Shown here: piece after piece, positions 56,315 through 64,000 of the stretch
How positions within the stretch are numbered: position 1 is the stretch's first letter
Layout: each line of letters opens with the position of its first letter
Notes under the pieces: model-generated
Seen by the model: only the letters and a program-made list of their open reading frames with translations
Told to the model about the DNA's origin: nothing
The model's database searches: none
Program-made: the position numbers and the translations under genes
Source of the DNA: Chromohalobacter moromii
GTDB lineage: Bacteria > Pseudomonadota > Gammaproteobacteria > Pseudomonadales > Halomonadaceae
Length of the DNA: 64,000 nucleotides
Direction: 5' to 3'
Assembly (NCBI RefSeq): GCF_023091865.1
Contig: NZ_JAHXDI010000003.1
Location: 310,001 to 374,000, forward strand

Positions 56315-57135
56315 GTCGTCTCGCTCTCGAAGGGCGGCAATCGCCACAAGCGATCGGGTAACGCCTGTCCGTGCCCGAGACGTTGCGCATGCACCAAGCT
56401 ATCCCACGCCACTCGCTGGGCTTGGCTACATGCTTCGATCAAGGATTCACCACACGCCAGGCGCGCGGCTAGCGAAGCCGCCAGGGTACATCCCGATCCA
56501 TGGTAGTCGCCCGCTAAGCGTGGCCAACGCCATTGGCGACTATTGTCGGGGGTATGCAGGGTGTGGACAACCTCATCGCGCACGGATATCTCATCTTCCC
56601 AAGCATCGGCACCGGTGACCAGAATCGCCTGCGCGCCCAGCGACATCAGTTCGACCACCCGGTCAACCTCGCTGCCGGAAGCCGTACTCAGACGCGCCAG
56701 TTCCTGGCGATTGGGCGTCAAGATATCCACTAGCGGAAGCAGACGTTCGCAGAACATCGCCATGTTGTCGTCCGGCGTCAGTGCACCGCCGCCACCGGCA
56801 CGCATCACCGGGTCGACGACCAACGGTAAATGGGGATGCGCGCTCACCACGGCGATGACCGCTTCGAGGGACGCACGATCGGCGATCAGCCCCACCTTGA
56901 TGGCGCTGATCTCGATATCCGCAAACAAAGCCTCGCAAGCGCTTTCGATGCTTTCGCGCGAACACGGCATGACGCGCTGTACGTCACGCGTGGTTTGCAC
57001 CGTCAGCGCTGTGGGTACGGTCAATGGCCAGCCACCACAGGCGCGGATGGCTTCGGCATCGGCGGTCAACCCCGCACCGCCAGTGGGATCGTGACCAGCA
57101 AGCACTAGCACCGCCGGCAATCTTGGCGTCGCCAT
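56311..57135 (-). CDS. thiD: Hydroxymethylpyrimidine (phosphate) kinase ThiD
   Basis: The 274-aa ribokinase-fold enzyme phosphorylates HMP and HMP-P. VLVLAGHDPTGGAGLTADAEAI, VDPVMRAGGGGALTPDD, LTPNRQELARL and GDYHGSGCTLAASLAARLA (anion hole and catalytic Cys-region) are typical. The start is the ATG overlapping the hemJ stop as TGATG; an upstream extension overlaps hemJ. Coupled with thiE downstream. Confidence 0.94.
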   Translation of the reverse strand: MATPRLPAVLVLAGHDPTGGAGLTADAEAIRACGGWPLTVPTALTVQTTRDVQRVMPCSRESIESACEALFADIEISAIKVGLIADRASLEAVIAVVSAHPHLPLVVDPVMRAGGGGALTPDDNMAMFCERLLPLVDILTPNRQELARLSTASGSEVDRVVELMSLGAQAILVTGADAWEDEISVRDEVVHTLHTPDNSRQWRWPRLAGDYHGSGCTLAASLAARLACGESLIEACSQAQRVAWDSLVHAQRLGHGQALPDRLWRLPPFESETT

Positions 57136-57566
57136 CAAAACGGCTGGAAGACGACGAGCAGGATGATGGCGAGCAGCAGCAGGATGGGTATGCCATTGAA
57201 GATACGCAGGAATTTCAAACTCTTCTGGCAACGCTCCGCCGCGAACTGCTTGAGGTAGGCCAGACAAACATGATGGTAGCCGATCAATAACGCGACCAGC
57301 AGCAGTTTGACATGAAACGAGCCATTACTCAGGACGCTCGGCACCAGATAGATCAGCAGCCCCCCAAAAACGATCACCGCGATCATCGCCGGCAACATGA
57401 TCCCCTTGTAGAGACGCCTTTCCATGAGCTGAAAGTAGCCCATCGCCTGTTCATCGCCATGATCGCGCGCCTGAGCATGATAGACGAACAAGCGGGGGAG
57501 GAAGAAAAGCGCCGCGAACCAGGTCATGACGGCAACCAGATGCAGCGATAAGATCCAATGATACAT
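57135..57566 (-). CDS. hemJ: Protoporphyrinogen oxidase HemJ
   Basis: The 143-aa membrane protein has four helices and begins YHWILSLHLVAVMTWFAALFFLPRLFVYHAQ, with RRLYKGIMLPAMI, FHVKLLLVALLIGYHH and SLKFLRIFNGIPILLLLAIILLVVFQPF, the HemJ (TIGR00701-like) pattern with conserved His. It oxidises protoporphyrinogen IX in heme synthesis. It begins the hemJ-thiD-thiE run, its stop overlapping thiD. Confidence 0.92.
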   Translation of the reverse strand: MYHWILSLHLVAVMTWFAALFFLPRLFVYHAQARDHGDEQAMGYFQLMERRLYKGIMLPAMIAVIVFGGLLIYLVPSVLSNGSFHVKLLLVALLIGYHHVCLAYLKQFAAERCQKSLKFLRIFNGIPILLLLAIILLVVFQPF

Positions 57567-57627
57567 GGCGATTCCTTAATGCTAGTCCTACGTTCTTGCT
57601 GAAAAATGCTGCGGAGCAGTGCCGGAG

Positions 57628-59400
57628 TCATTTGTTACGGTAGTAGTTCTCGATGGCGTCGCGGGTGATGATACCCGAAATCTTACGAATGAGCGGCGCC
57701 GTGGTGTGCTCGACGTAGAGCACATCGACGCCATACTTGTTGAGTTGCTCGAAAGCCTCCGAGAGCGTTGCCTGCAAGGAAATGGGCGCCAGATCGACAC
57801 GCTGACCGGGGATTTCCAACAGGTCGAAGCGGGATTCGTCCTGCCATTTCTCGTCGAGCATGAGCCGCGCCAAGCCGGCGGCCTTGAGCCCCACCGGGGG
57901 TTTGTCGTCCTCACGCGAGACCACCAGCCAAGTGGGTTTGCCGGCCAGCAATTCCTGAGCCTGTGACCGCGACAACACGCGCGGAGCCCGCGCCACGCTC
58001 CGTTCCATGACGGCGGGCACCGCGACCCGTGACAAGGCTTGCATCAAGGGGCGCTGCAAGGGATGCAGACCCTGATTATCGAGCGTGGAGATGAAAAAAC
58101 CCGAGCAGTGATACCCCTGACGCGCCACCAGCACCGCAATGACCACCGCCAGCATGCCTGGCAGCAGGATGCTCGAATTGTGCGTCAACTCCAGAAGCGC
58201 CATCAACGCCGCCAGGGGCGCCTGCAGGACGGCCCCCATCATGGCGGCCATGCCCAGCAGTGAGAACACCGTCGGCGACGAGGCCAACTCCGGCATCAGT
58301 GTGGCCCATAACAGTCCGCACAACGTCCCCAGGGCCGCCCCCGCCACCAGAATCGGCCCAATGATGCTCACCGGGACTCCGAAGGCGATGGCCAGTGCCG
58401 TCAGCGCTAGCTTGCCGAACGCTACGGCGATCAACACATCCAGCGTCGGCTGGCCGACGAGAATGCGCTCCAGCGAATCGTAGCCCATGCCCTGGACTTG
58501 GGGATACCACCAGGCCAGTGCCGCCACCGCAACGCCCACCGCCAGGAATCGACCCCACATGGGTAGGCGCTTCTGCCACACTGCAGGCCTGGCAAAACGC
58601 ACGAAGCCACCGGCCACCAGCCCGATCAATACGGCCGTAACAGCAATCCAGGGTAGATCGAACAACGAGGCCAACTGCACGCTGGGCACCGAGAAGGCGG
58701 GCTGGGAACCGTAAACCAACTGCGACACAACGGCACCCGTGGTCGAGGCCAGAATCACCGGCATGAAACCGGTGATGGTGTACTCCATCATCACCACTTC
58801 CATGGCGAAGATGACGCCAGCAATCGGCGTATTGAACGACGCGGCGATACCCGCTGCCGTGCCGCATCCCACCAACACGCGCAAGCTATTGTGGGGCAGC
58901 CGCATGGTCTGGCCGATCCAGCTCGACGCCGCCGCACCAAGATGAATGGCAGGCCCCTCGCGCCCTGCGGAAAGACCGCCCAGCAGGGCCACTAGCCCAA
59001 CCCACCACTGGGTGATCCAGTTGCGCAGCGGCATCTTGCCCTGATGATAAGTCAACCGTTCGATGACATGGCCGATGCCGATCTTGCCGGCGCTCGTCGG
59101 CATACGCCACAGCCACAAACCGATCAGTGCCACGGCGATCAACGGCAACACGACGCGAAGCGGTACTGCGAGTCGCTCGAAAGCCTCGGGGTCGCCATCC
59201 GGCATGAAGGCCAACGCCCCAAACTCCAGTGCGCCGCGAAATACGACCATCAAACCGCCGGTCAGAAGCCCCGAAAGGACCCCCAGCACACATAACTGTG
59301 GCAATGCATCGACGCTTGCCAAGCGGCGACGAAAAACTTCCATACTGGGCCGCTTGAGCGGTGGTCGAAACCGACGCAAAGGCACACCGTATCTCCCCAT
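57628..59400 (-). CDS. ClC-family chloride channel/transporter with C-terminal CBS region
   Basis: The 590-aa protein has about ten membrane segments (30-430) and a C-terminal region (about 450-590) that looks like CBS domains. The gating glutamate is in SAGREGPAIHLGAAASS (Glu148). The internal proton glutamate seen in E. coli ClcA (Glu203) is Val202 here (FAMEV), and the GSGIP serine loop is altered (SAGKIGIG). So it may be a channel rather than a proton antiporter, or an atypical anion carrier. Start uncertain: Met20 is an alternative. Confidence 0.82.
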   Translation of the reverse strand: MGRYGVPLRRFRPPLKRPSMEVFRRRLASVDALPQLCVLGVLSGLLTGGLMVVFRGALEFGALAFMPDGDPEAFERLAVPLRVVLPLIAVALIGLWLWRMPTSAGKIGIGHVIERLTYHQGKMPLRNWITQWWVGLVALLGGLSAGREGPAIHLGAAASSWIGQTMRLPHNSLRVLVGCGTAAGIAASFNTPIAGVIFAMEVVMMEYTITGFMPVILASTTGAVVSQLVYGSQPAFSVPSVQLASLFDLPWIAVTAVLIGLVAGGFVRFARPAVWQKRLPMWGRFLAVGVAVAALAWWYPQVQGMGYDSLERILVGQPTLDVLIAVAFGKLALTALAIAFGVPVSIIGPILVAGAALGTLCGLLWATLMPELASSPTVFSLLGMAAMMGAVLQAPLAALMALLELTHNSSILLPGMLAVVIAVLVARQGYHCSGFFISTLDNQGLHPLQRPLMQALSRVAVPAVMERSVARAPRVLSRSQAQELLAGKPTWLVVSREDDKPPVGLKAAGLARLMLDEKWQDESRFDLLEIPGQRVDLAPISLQATLSEAFEQLNKYGVDVLYVEHTTAPLIRKISGIITRDAIENYYRNK

Positions 59401-59606
59401 GACCGGATAATTCCACCGAGGTCATGGCGCGCGGCATGGCCACGCCCCGGTGTCGCCATGGCAACCTGACATAGCGTATTTTCTATCATACACCTTAGCG
59501 AAGGGCGGTAGGCAGCGCCTTCAGCGCAATACAAAGTTGACCGTTTTGCTTGGTTTTCACGATAATGGGAAGCCATAAGCCACACGATGGATTAAGGAGG
59601 TCACCC

Positions 59607-59960
59607 ATGAGCGGGGCTGAATCGTTCGTCCCGGTGCCCATGTACTTGACCGATGCCGCCGCCCAGCGTCTGGGCGTATTGGTCGAGGAAGAGGGCAAGC
59701 CGGGTCTCAAACTGCGTGTCTACGTCACCGGTGGGGGCTGCTCGGGCTTCCAGTACGGCTTCGATTTCGCCGAGAATGTCGGCGATGAGGATACCGTCAT
59801 CGAACATGGCGGTGCGTCGATGATCATTGATGCGCTCTCGTATCAATATCTGGTCGGCTCCACGGTGGATTTCGAGGAAGGCCTCGCCGGGGCGCGCTTC
59901 ATCATCAAGAACCCCAACGCCACATCTACCTGCGGCTGCGGTGCCTCGTTCGCCGTCTGA
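59607..59960 (+). CDS. erpA: Iron-sulfur cluster insertion protein ErpA
   Basis: The 117-aa A-type carrier delivers Fe-S clusters to apoproteins such as Isp[37 protein letters not shown], and [11 protein letters not shown] hold the three conserved Cys. AAGGAGG lies six bases before the ATG; a longer frame adds an unrelated 19 residues. It is divergent from the ClC gene. Confidence 0.95.
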   Translation: MSGAESFVPVPMYLTDAAAQRLGVLVEEEGKPGLKLRVYVTGGGCSGFQYGFDFAENVGDEDTVIEHGGASMIIDALSYQYLVGSTVDFEEGLAGARFIIKNPNATSTCGCGASFAV

Positions 59961-60100
59961 GCGGTCATGCAGCGCCTCGGGCGTCCGTCACGCGGATGCC
60001 CCTTCTCTCCCTTCGCGTTCCCCTTCTCTCTACTTGACGCCCCCACCGGGACTCGTCAATGTAGAGCCGGTCCCATCAACAACAGTAAACGGGGAACGCT

Positions 60101-60889
60101 ATGAAACACTTGCCACTATGTCTGCCACTACGTCTGCCACTACGTCTTTCCGCCCTGGCTCTGGCACTGGGCACCAGCGGTGCCGCTCTCGCCCAGGATA
60201 CGCCCACGCTCGCCGTGGCCACCGACCCCAGCTTCGTACCCTTCGAGATGATGGACGAGGATAGCGGCGAAATGGTCGGTTTCGACATCGACATCATCAA
60301 CACCATCGCCGATCGTGCCGGCTTCGACATCGATCTCAACACCATGGACTTCAACGGCATCATCCCCGCCGTGCAGACCGGGAACGTCGATATCGCCATC
60401 GCGGGGATCACCATTACCGATGAACGCGGTGAGATCGTCGATTTCTCCGATCCGTACTACGACAGCGGTCTGCGCATCCTGGTCCCCAGCAGCAACGACG
60501 ACGTCGAGGAACTCGACGATCTCGAAGGCATGCGTATCGGCACCAAAATCGGGTCCACGAGTTACGATTACCTTCAGGAAGAACTCGGTGACGACGCCGA
60601 AATCACCCCGTACCCCGGCAGTTCCGACATGTACATGGCTCTCATGGGCGGCAGTGTCGACGCCGTATTCTACGATGCGCCCAATGTCGGCTATTTCGCC
60701 GAGACCAAGGGCAAAGGCAAGGCCAAGGTGGTCGGGCCACTGTATGAAGGCCAGCAATACGGCATCGCCTTCGCCAAGGGCAGCGAATGGGTAGAACCCG
60801 CCAACGAAGCGCTCAGCGAGATGCGTGAAGACGGCACCTACGACGATATCTACGAAAAGTGGTTCGGCAAGGCACCTGACGCCGAATAA
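60101..60889 (+). CDS. glnH: Glutamine ABC transporter periplasmic binding protein GlnH
   Basis: The 262-aa protein has a signal peptide built from a 12-bp tandem repeat ([12 protein letters not shown]) and a cut near GAALAQ. The mature part, [56 protein letters not shown] and [22 protein letters not shown], follows E. coli GlnH in order. It is acidic, as exported proteins of halophiles tend to be. A terminator hairpin lies between it and glnP. Confidence 0.9.
   Translation: MKHLPLCLPLRLPLRLSALALALGTSGAALAQDTPTLAVATDPSFVPFEMMDEDSGEMVGFDIDIINTIADRAGFDIDLNTMDFNGIIPAVQTGNVDIAIAGITITDERGEIVDFSDPYYDSGLRILVPSSNDDVEELDDLEGMRIGTKIGSTSYDYLQEELGDDAEITPYPGSSDMYMALMGGSVDAVFYDAPNVGYFAETKGKGKAKVVGPLYEGQQYGIAFAKGSEWVEPANEALSEMREDGTYDDIYEKWFGKAPDAE
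60111..60146 (+). repeat. 12-bp tandem repeat in the glnH signal peptide
   Basis: TGCCACTATGTC, TGCCACTACGTC and TGCCACTACGTC are consecutive in-frame copies encoding the hydrophobic core of the signal peptide. Confidence 0.9.
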
Positions 60890-60905
60890 ATACGACGATC
60901 CTTTA

Positions 60906-60937
60906 GGGGCCGGGTGGGCATGCACCCGGCCCCTTTT
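60906..60937 (+). terminator. Intercistronic hairpin between glnH and glnP
   Basis: GGGGCCGGGTG and CACCCGGCCCC form an 11-bp stem around GGCATG, followed by TTTT. It likely attenuates transcription into glnPQ so that the binding protein is made in excess. Confidence 0.8.
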
Positions 60938-61013
60938 CATGGCTCATCATCCACCGTAAGCGTCGTCGCCTCAGCGCGCACGTACGCCGAGGCACGACCC
61001 TGGAGACACCTTC

Positions 61014-61685
61014 GTGGACGTCAACTTCCAGTTCGACTGGCAGGCGGCCATCGCCTCCCTCCCGCATCTGCTCACTGGTATTCCCTGGACCTTACTGATC
61101 TCGTTCGGTGGTCTCGCCATCGGCTTTCTGATCGGTATCATCTTTGGCCTTCTACGCATCAGTCCGCTGCGCTTACTACGCTGGCCCGCCACGGTCTACA
61201 TCGAGATCTTCCGTGGCACTCCGGTGCTCGTGCAGGTGCTGTTCATCTTCTATGGCTTGCCGCAACTCCTCGGTGGCCCGATCAACGCCGTCGTCGCCGG
61301 TATCGCCGCCATCGCCCTCAACGCGGGTGCCTATATTTCGGAAATCGTGCGTGGCGGCGTGCAATCCATCGAAAAGGGCCAGCGCGAGGCCGGCTTATCG
61401 CTAGGCCTGTCACGAACCGATACCTTCCGCTACATCATCTGGCCCCAGGCGCTACGTCGCATGATTCCAGCGCTCGGCAACCAGGGCATCGTCAGCATCA
61501 AGGACACTTCGCTGTTCTCGGTCATCGGTGTGGGCGAGCTGGTGCGCCAGGGCCAGGTCTATATCGCGACCACCTTCACCGCGCTCGAGGTCTATTTGAT
61601 GGTCGCCTTGCTCTATCTGGCGATCACCCTGAGTCTCTCTTTCGCCTTGCGCCTGCTCGAGCGCAAGGGCCTGGTCGGACAATGA
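61014..61685 (+). CDS. glnP: Glutamine ABC transporter permease GlnP
   Basis: The 223-aa permease has five membrane helices and the conserved EAA loop ([39 protein letters not shown]). It begins with [26 protein letters not shown], and GGAG lies 7 bases upstream. It transports glutamine with GlnH and GlnQ; glutamate or other polar amino acids are alternatives. It is 124 bases from glnH. Confidence 0.92.
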   Translation: MDVNFQFDWQAAIASLPHLLTGIPWTLLISFGGLAIGFLIGIIFGLLRISPLRLLRWPATVYIEIFRGTPVLVQVLFIFYGLPQLLGGPINAVVAGIAAIALNAGAYISEIVRGGVQSIEKGQREAGLSLGLSRTDTFRYIIWPQALRRMIPALGNQGIVSIKDTSLFSVIGVGELVRQGQVYIATTFTALEVYLMVALLYLAITLSLSFALRLLERKGLVGQ

Positions 61686-61695
61686 GGCGCCTATC

Positions 61696-62466
61696 ATGAA
61701 TGACAGTCAGCAAGATTCCACCGCTCCGATCGTCACGATGGAGAAGGTCAACAAGTATTTCGGTAGCCTGCACGTGATGCAGGATATCGACCTCGAGATC
61801 GCCGCCGGTGAGGTAGTCGTCATCGTTGGTGCCAGCGGCTCCGGCAAATCGACGCTCATTCGCTGTGTCAACGGCCTCGAGGAGTTCCAGTCGGGACGCA
61901 TCGTCGTCGATGGCAACGAACTCACACCGCACGGCAAGGGCGGGAAATCGTTGCAGACCATCCGTACCGAGGTCGGAATGGTCTTCCAGCAATTCAATCT
62001 GTTTCCCCACCTGTCGGTGCATGCCAACGTCACGCTGGCGCCGGAGAAAGTACGTGGGCTCAACAACGCCAAGGCCCGGGAAATCGCCGATCGACTGCTC
62101 GATCGCGTGGGCATCAGCAATCAAGCCGACAAGTATCCTAGCCAGCTCTCCGGGGGCCAGCAGCAGCGTGTCGCCTTGGCACGCGCATTGGCCATGGAAC
62201 CGCGGCTGATGCTATTCGATGAACCCACCTCGGCTCTCGACCCGGAAATGATCGGCGAAGTACTCGATGCCATGCGTGAACTGGCCAATGAAGGCATGAC
62301 GATGATGATCGTGACCCACGAGATGGGCTTTGCACGCGAGGTCGCCGATCGCGTCATCTTCGTGCATGACGGGCGCATCGTCGAAGAAGGCACGCCACAA
62401 GAAGTCTTCGATCACCCTCACCACGAACGCACCCAAGCTTTCCTCTCCCGCGTTCTCAAGCACTAG
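61696..62466 (+). CDS. glnQ: Glutamine ABC transporter ATPase GlnQ
   Basis: The 256-aa ATPase has [18 protein letters not shown] (Walker A), [18 protein letters not shown] (Q-loop), [17 protein letters not shown] (signature) and [15 protein letters not shown] (Walker B) followed by the H-loop in [11 protein letters not shown]. It is ten bases after glnP with no separate promoter. Confidence 0.95.
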   Translation: MNDSQQDSTAPIVTMEKVNKYFGSLHVMQDIDLEIAAGEVVVIVGASGSGKSTLIRCVNGLEEFQSGRIVVDGNELTPHGKGGKSLQTIRTEVGMVFQQFNLFPHLSVHANVTLAPEKVRGLNNAKAREIADRLLDRVGISNQADKYPSQLSGGQQQRVALARALAMEPRLMLFDEPTSALDPEMIGEVLDAMRELANEGMTMMIVTHEMGFAREVADRVIFVHDGRIVEEGTPQEVFDHPHHERTQAFLSRVLKH

Positions 62467-62510
62467 CTTTTTGTTCTCGAACATCAAATAACGCTCCCAC
62501 CTCACGATCA

Positions 62511-62536
62511 CGCGGCGACCTCCAAGGGTCGCCGCG
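62511..62536 (+). terminator. Terminator of glnHPQ
   Basis: CGCGGCGACC and GGTCGCCGCG form a perfect 10-bp stem around TCCAAG, followed by CTTCATTT. Confidence 0.75.
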
Positions 62537-62955
62537 CTTCATTTCCACATTCACAGGGCGATTTTTTGCCTGTGCATAACATTGATGTCATAACCCGCTC
62601 ATTTTCGTCACCAGCCCCGTCATGCGGGGGTTAAGAGGCAACGCCGACAAATGTTGACCACTATGGGCGAAGCCCTGGTATGTGCCTGGGGACAAGTAGT
62701 GAACGATCTGGCGTGTGGATAAGCCCCCCTTCCATCCACAGGCCATCCCCCGTTCCCGCGCAGGCTGTTGGCGCTTTTTCCGATCAAGAGTGAACAGCGT
62801 AACAAGCTTTCAACACTCGAATTTTTCCACTTATCCCCAGATTTTTCCGATACCAGTAATAACAACAACAACAGAACTTCTTTTAAATTCTATATTGTTA
62901 TTAATAAGAGACCCGATGAGGAGCCAACCCACTGGCAATCCATGTGTGGAAAACC
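62537..62955. other. Second origin-like region upstream of mnmG
   Basis: The gene-free spacer holds TGTGCATAA at 62571-62579 and TGTGGATAA at 62714-62722, both perfect DnaA boxes (R-type TTATNCACA on the minus strand), and near-matches TTATCCCCA (62831-62839) and TGTGGAAAA (62945-62953). A very AT-rich part (62850-62910) includes ATTGTTATTAATAAG. In enterobacteria the origin lies next to mnmG (gidA), and two DnaA-box regions near dnaA and mnmG have been reported in some gammaproteobacteria. Confidence 0.6.
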
Positions 62956-62984
62956 CTGACGGTTACTCACAAGGGGTTTATACT
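62956..62984 (+). promoter_or_regulatory. Promoter of mnmG
   Basis: CTGACG (62956-62961), a 17-base spacer and TATACT (62979-62984). Confidence 0.6.
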
Positions 62985-62998
62985 GTCCGGCTATTTGC

Positions 62999-63027
62999 CA
63001 AGCTTCATCGCCTGACGATGAAGCTTG
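62999..63027 (+). promoter_or_regulatory. Leader hairpin of mnmG
   Basis: CAAGCTTCATCG and CGATGAAGCTTG are a perfect 12-bp stem around CCTGA in the mnmG leader, 45 bases before the GTG. It lacks a T-run, so it looks more like an RNA structure element than a terminator. Confidence 0.6.
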
Positions 63028-63072
63028 CCGACATGCACGACCGCAGCCATACGCTGCGATTCGAGGTGTAAC

Positions 63073-64000
63073 GTGGATTATCCAGACCGCTTTGATGTCA
63101 TCGTCATCGGCGGGGGCCATGCGGGGACCGAAGCCGCACTGGCTGCCGCTCGCATGGGCTGTCAGACGCTATTGCTGACGCATAACATCGAGACGCTCGG
63201 CCAGATGTCCTGCAATCCCGCCATCGGTGGGATTGGCAAGAGCCATCTGGTCAAAGAAATCGATGCCTTAGGCGGCGCCATGGCGCATGCCACCGATCTC
63301 GGCGGCATTCAGTTCCGTGTACTCAATGCCCGCAAGGGTCCCGCCGTGCGTGCCACTAGAGCCCAAGCCGATCGCGTCCGCTACAAGGCCGCGATTCGTA
63401 GCCAACTGGAAAACCAGCCGCATCTGACGCTCTTCCAACAGGCCGCTGACGACTTGATCGTCGATGGCGATACGGTGCGAGGCGTCGTTACGCAGACGGG
63501 TATCCGGGTCTATGGCGAGAGCGTGGTGCTGTGCACGGGTACCTTCCTCGGCGGCGTTATCCACATCGGGTTGGACAATCACTCCGGTGGGCGGGCCGGG
63601 GATCCGTCCTCCAACGCCTTGGCACAACGCCTGCGTGCCCTGCCATTCAACGTCGATCGGCTCAAGACCGGAACGCCGCCGCGCTTGGATGCCAAAAGCG
63701 TGGATTTCTCGGTACTCGAGACCCAACCGGGCGATACGCCGACCCCGGTGATGTCATATCTCGGCAACCGCGAGCAGCATCCGCGCCAGATGAACTGCCA
63801 CATCGCGCATACCAACGCCCGTACCCACGAGATCATTCACGCCAATCTCGAACGCTCGCCGATGTATTCCGGCGTCATCGGGGGCGTCGGGCCGCGCTAT
63901 TGCCCGTCCATCGAAGACAAGGTGAACCGCTTCGCGGACAAATCGAGTCATCAGATCTTCGTCGAGCCCGAAGGCCTCGATACCCACGAGCTCTATCCCA
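63073..64000 (+). CDS. mnmG: tRNA modification enzyme MnmG (GidA), 3' end outside window
   Basis: The first ~309 codons, starting with GTG, are present. [37 protein letters not shown] is the FAD-binding start, [26 protein letters not shown] contains the catalytic Cys region, and [24 protein letters not shown] and [20 protein letters not shown] follow as in E. coli. It acts with MnmE to modify tRNA U34. GAGG precedes the GTG. The promoter, leader hairpin and an origin-like region are upstream. Downstream genes (expected rsmG, parA, parB) are out of view. Confidence 0.96.
   Translation, partial: MDYPDRFDVIVIGGGHAGTEAALAAARMGCQTLLLTHNIETLGQMSCNPAIGGIGKSHLVKEIDALGGAMAHATDLGGIQFRVLNARKGPAVRATRAQADRVRYKAAIRSQLENQPHLTLFQQAADDLIVDGDTVRGVVTQTGIRVYGESVVLCTGTFLGGVIHIGLDNHSGGRAGDPSSNALAQRLRALPFNVDRLKTGTPPRLDAKSVDFSVLETQPGDTPTPVMSYLGNREQHPRQMNCHIAHTNARTHEIIHANLERSPMYSGVIGGVGPRYCPSIEDKVNRFADKSSHQIFVEPEGLDTHELYP

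Overview
The window looks like the origin-proximal part of a GC-rich, probably moderately halophilic gammaproteobacterial chromosome, most likely Halomonadaceae (Halomonas/Chromohalobacter type). The inference rests on gene order (UPF0149-pepP-ubiH-ubiI; zapA-6S RNA-fau; gyrB-recF-dnaN-dnaA / rpmH-rnpA-yidC-mnmE; mnmG at the right edge), on high GC, and on acidic exported proteins. The genus is not proven by the sequence alone.

Region 1-3.5 kb is the only clearly accessory part. It is AT-richer and reads as a cassette array on the minus strand. A SIR2-domain protein, a 49-aa Cys-containing microprotein and a 221-aa unknown protein are separated by two attC-type sites (1206-1308, 1626-1703). 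The array is interrupted by an IS3-family end with a perfect 40-bp tandem duplication and is followed by a truncated GNAT acetyltransferase. No integron integrase is in the window, so this resembles a CALIN (cassettes without intI). The SIR2 cassette is the best candidate for an anti-phage function.

Region 3.5-15.4 kb is housekeeping: an OsmC-YcaO fusion, a macrodomain hydrolase, ubiquinone hydroxylases ubiH/ubiI with pepP and UPF0149, the divergent zapA-6S RNA-fau unit, a 31-aa membrane microprotein with its own promoter, ilvA and rpiA. Region 15.4-32.5 kb is an LPS inner-core and envelope cluster: waaA, hldE, three further glycosyltransferases, kdkA, a GT9, a LapC/PbgA homologue, an OpgB-like phosphoglycerol transferase, waaF, hldD, and gmhB beyond glyQS.

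Region 31.7-43.3 kb is the replication core: six parS sites (two inside recF), gyrB, recF, dnaN and dnaA on the minus strand, an oriC-like region with DnaA boxes, then rpmH, rnpA, yidC and mnmE on the plus strand. A second DnaA-box and AT-rich region lies upstream of mnmG at 62.5-63.0 kb. Between them are a ferrous iron uptake operon (efeU, efeO, efeB and an EfeM-like gene), rlmJ, an OmpA-type lipoprotein, rdgB-hemW, a CsgD-like regulator behind an AT-rich spacer, a kinase/ATPase fusion, hemL, thiE, thiD, hemJ, a divergent ClC protein, erpA and a glnHPQ glutamine transporter.

Short tandem repeats recur in leaders and even in one signal peptide. Translation starts were chosen from ribosome binding sites, operon overlaps and family N-termini, and several differ from the longest open frame.
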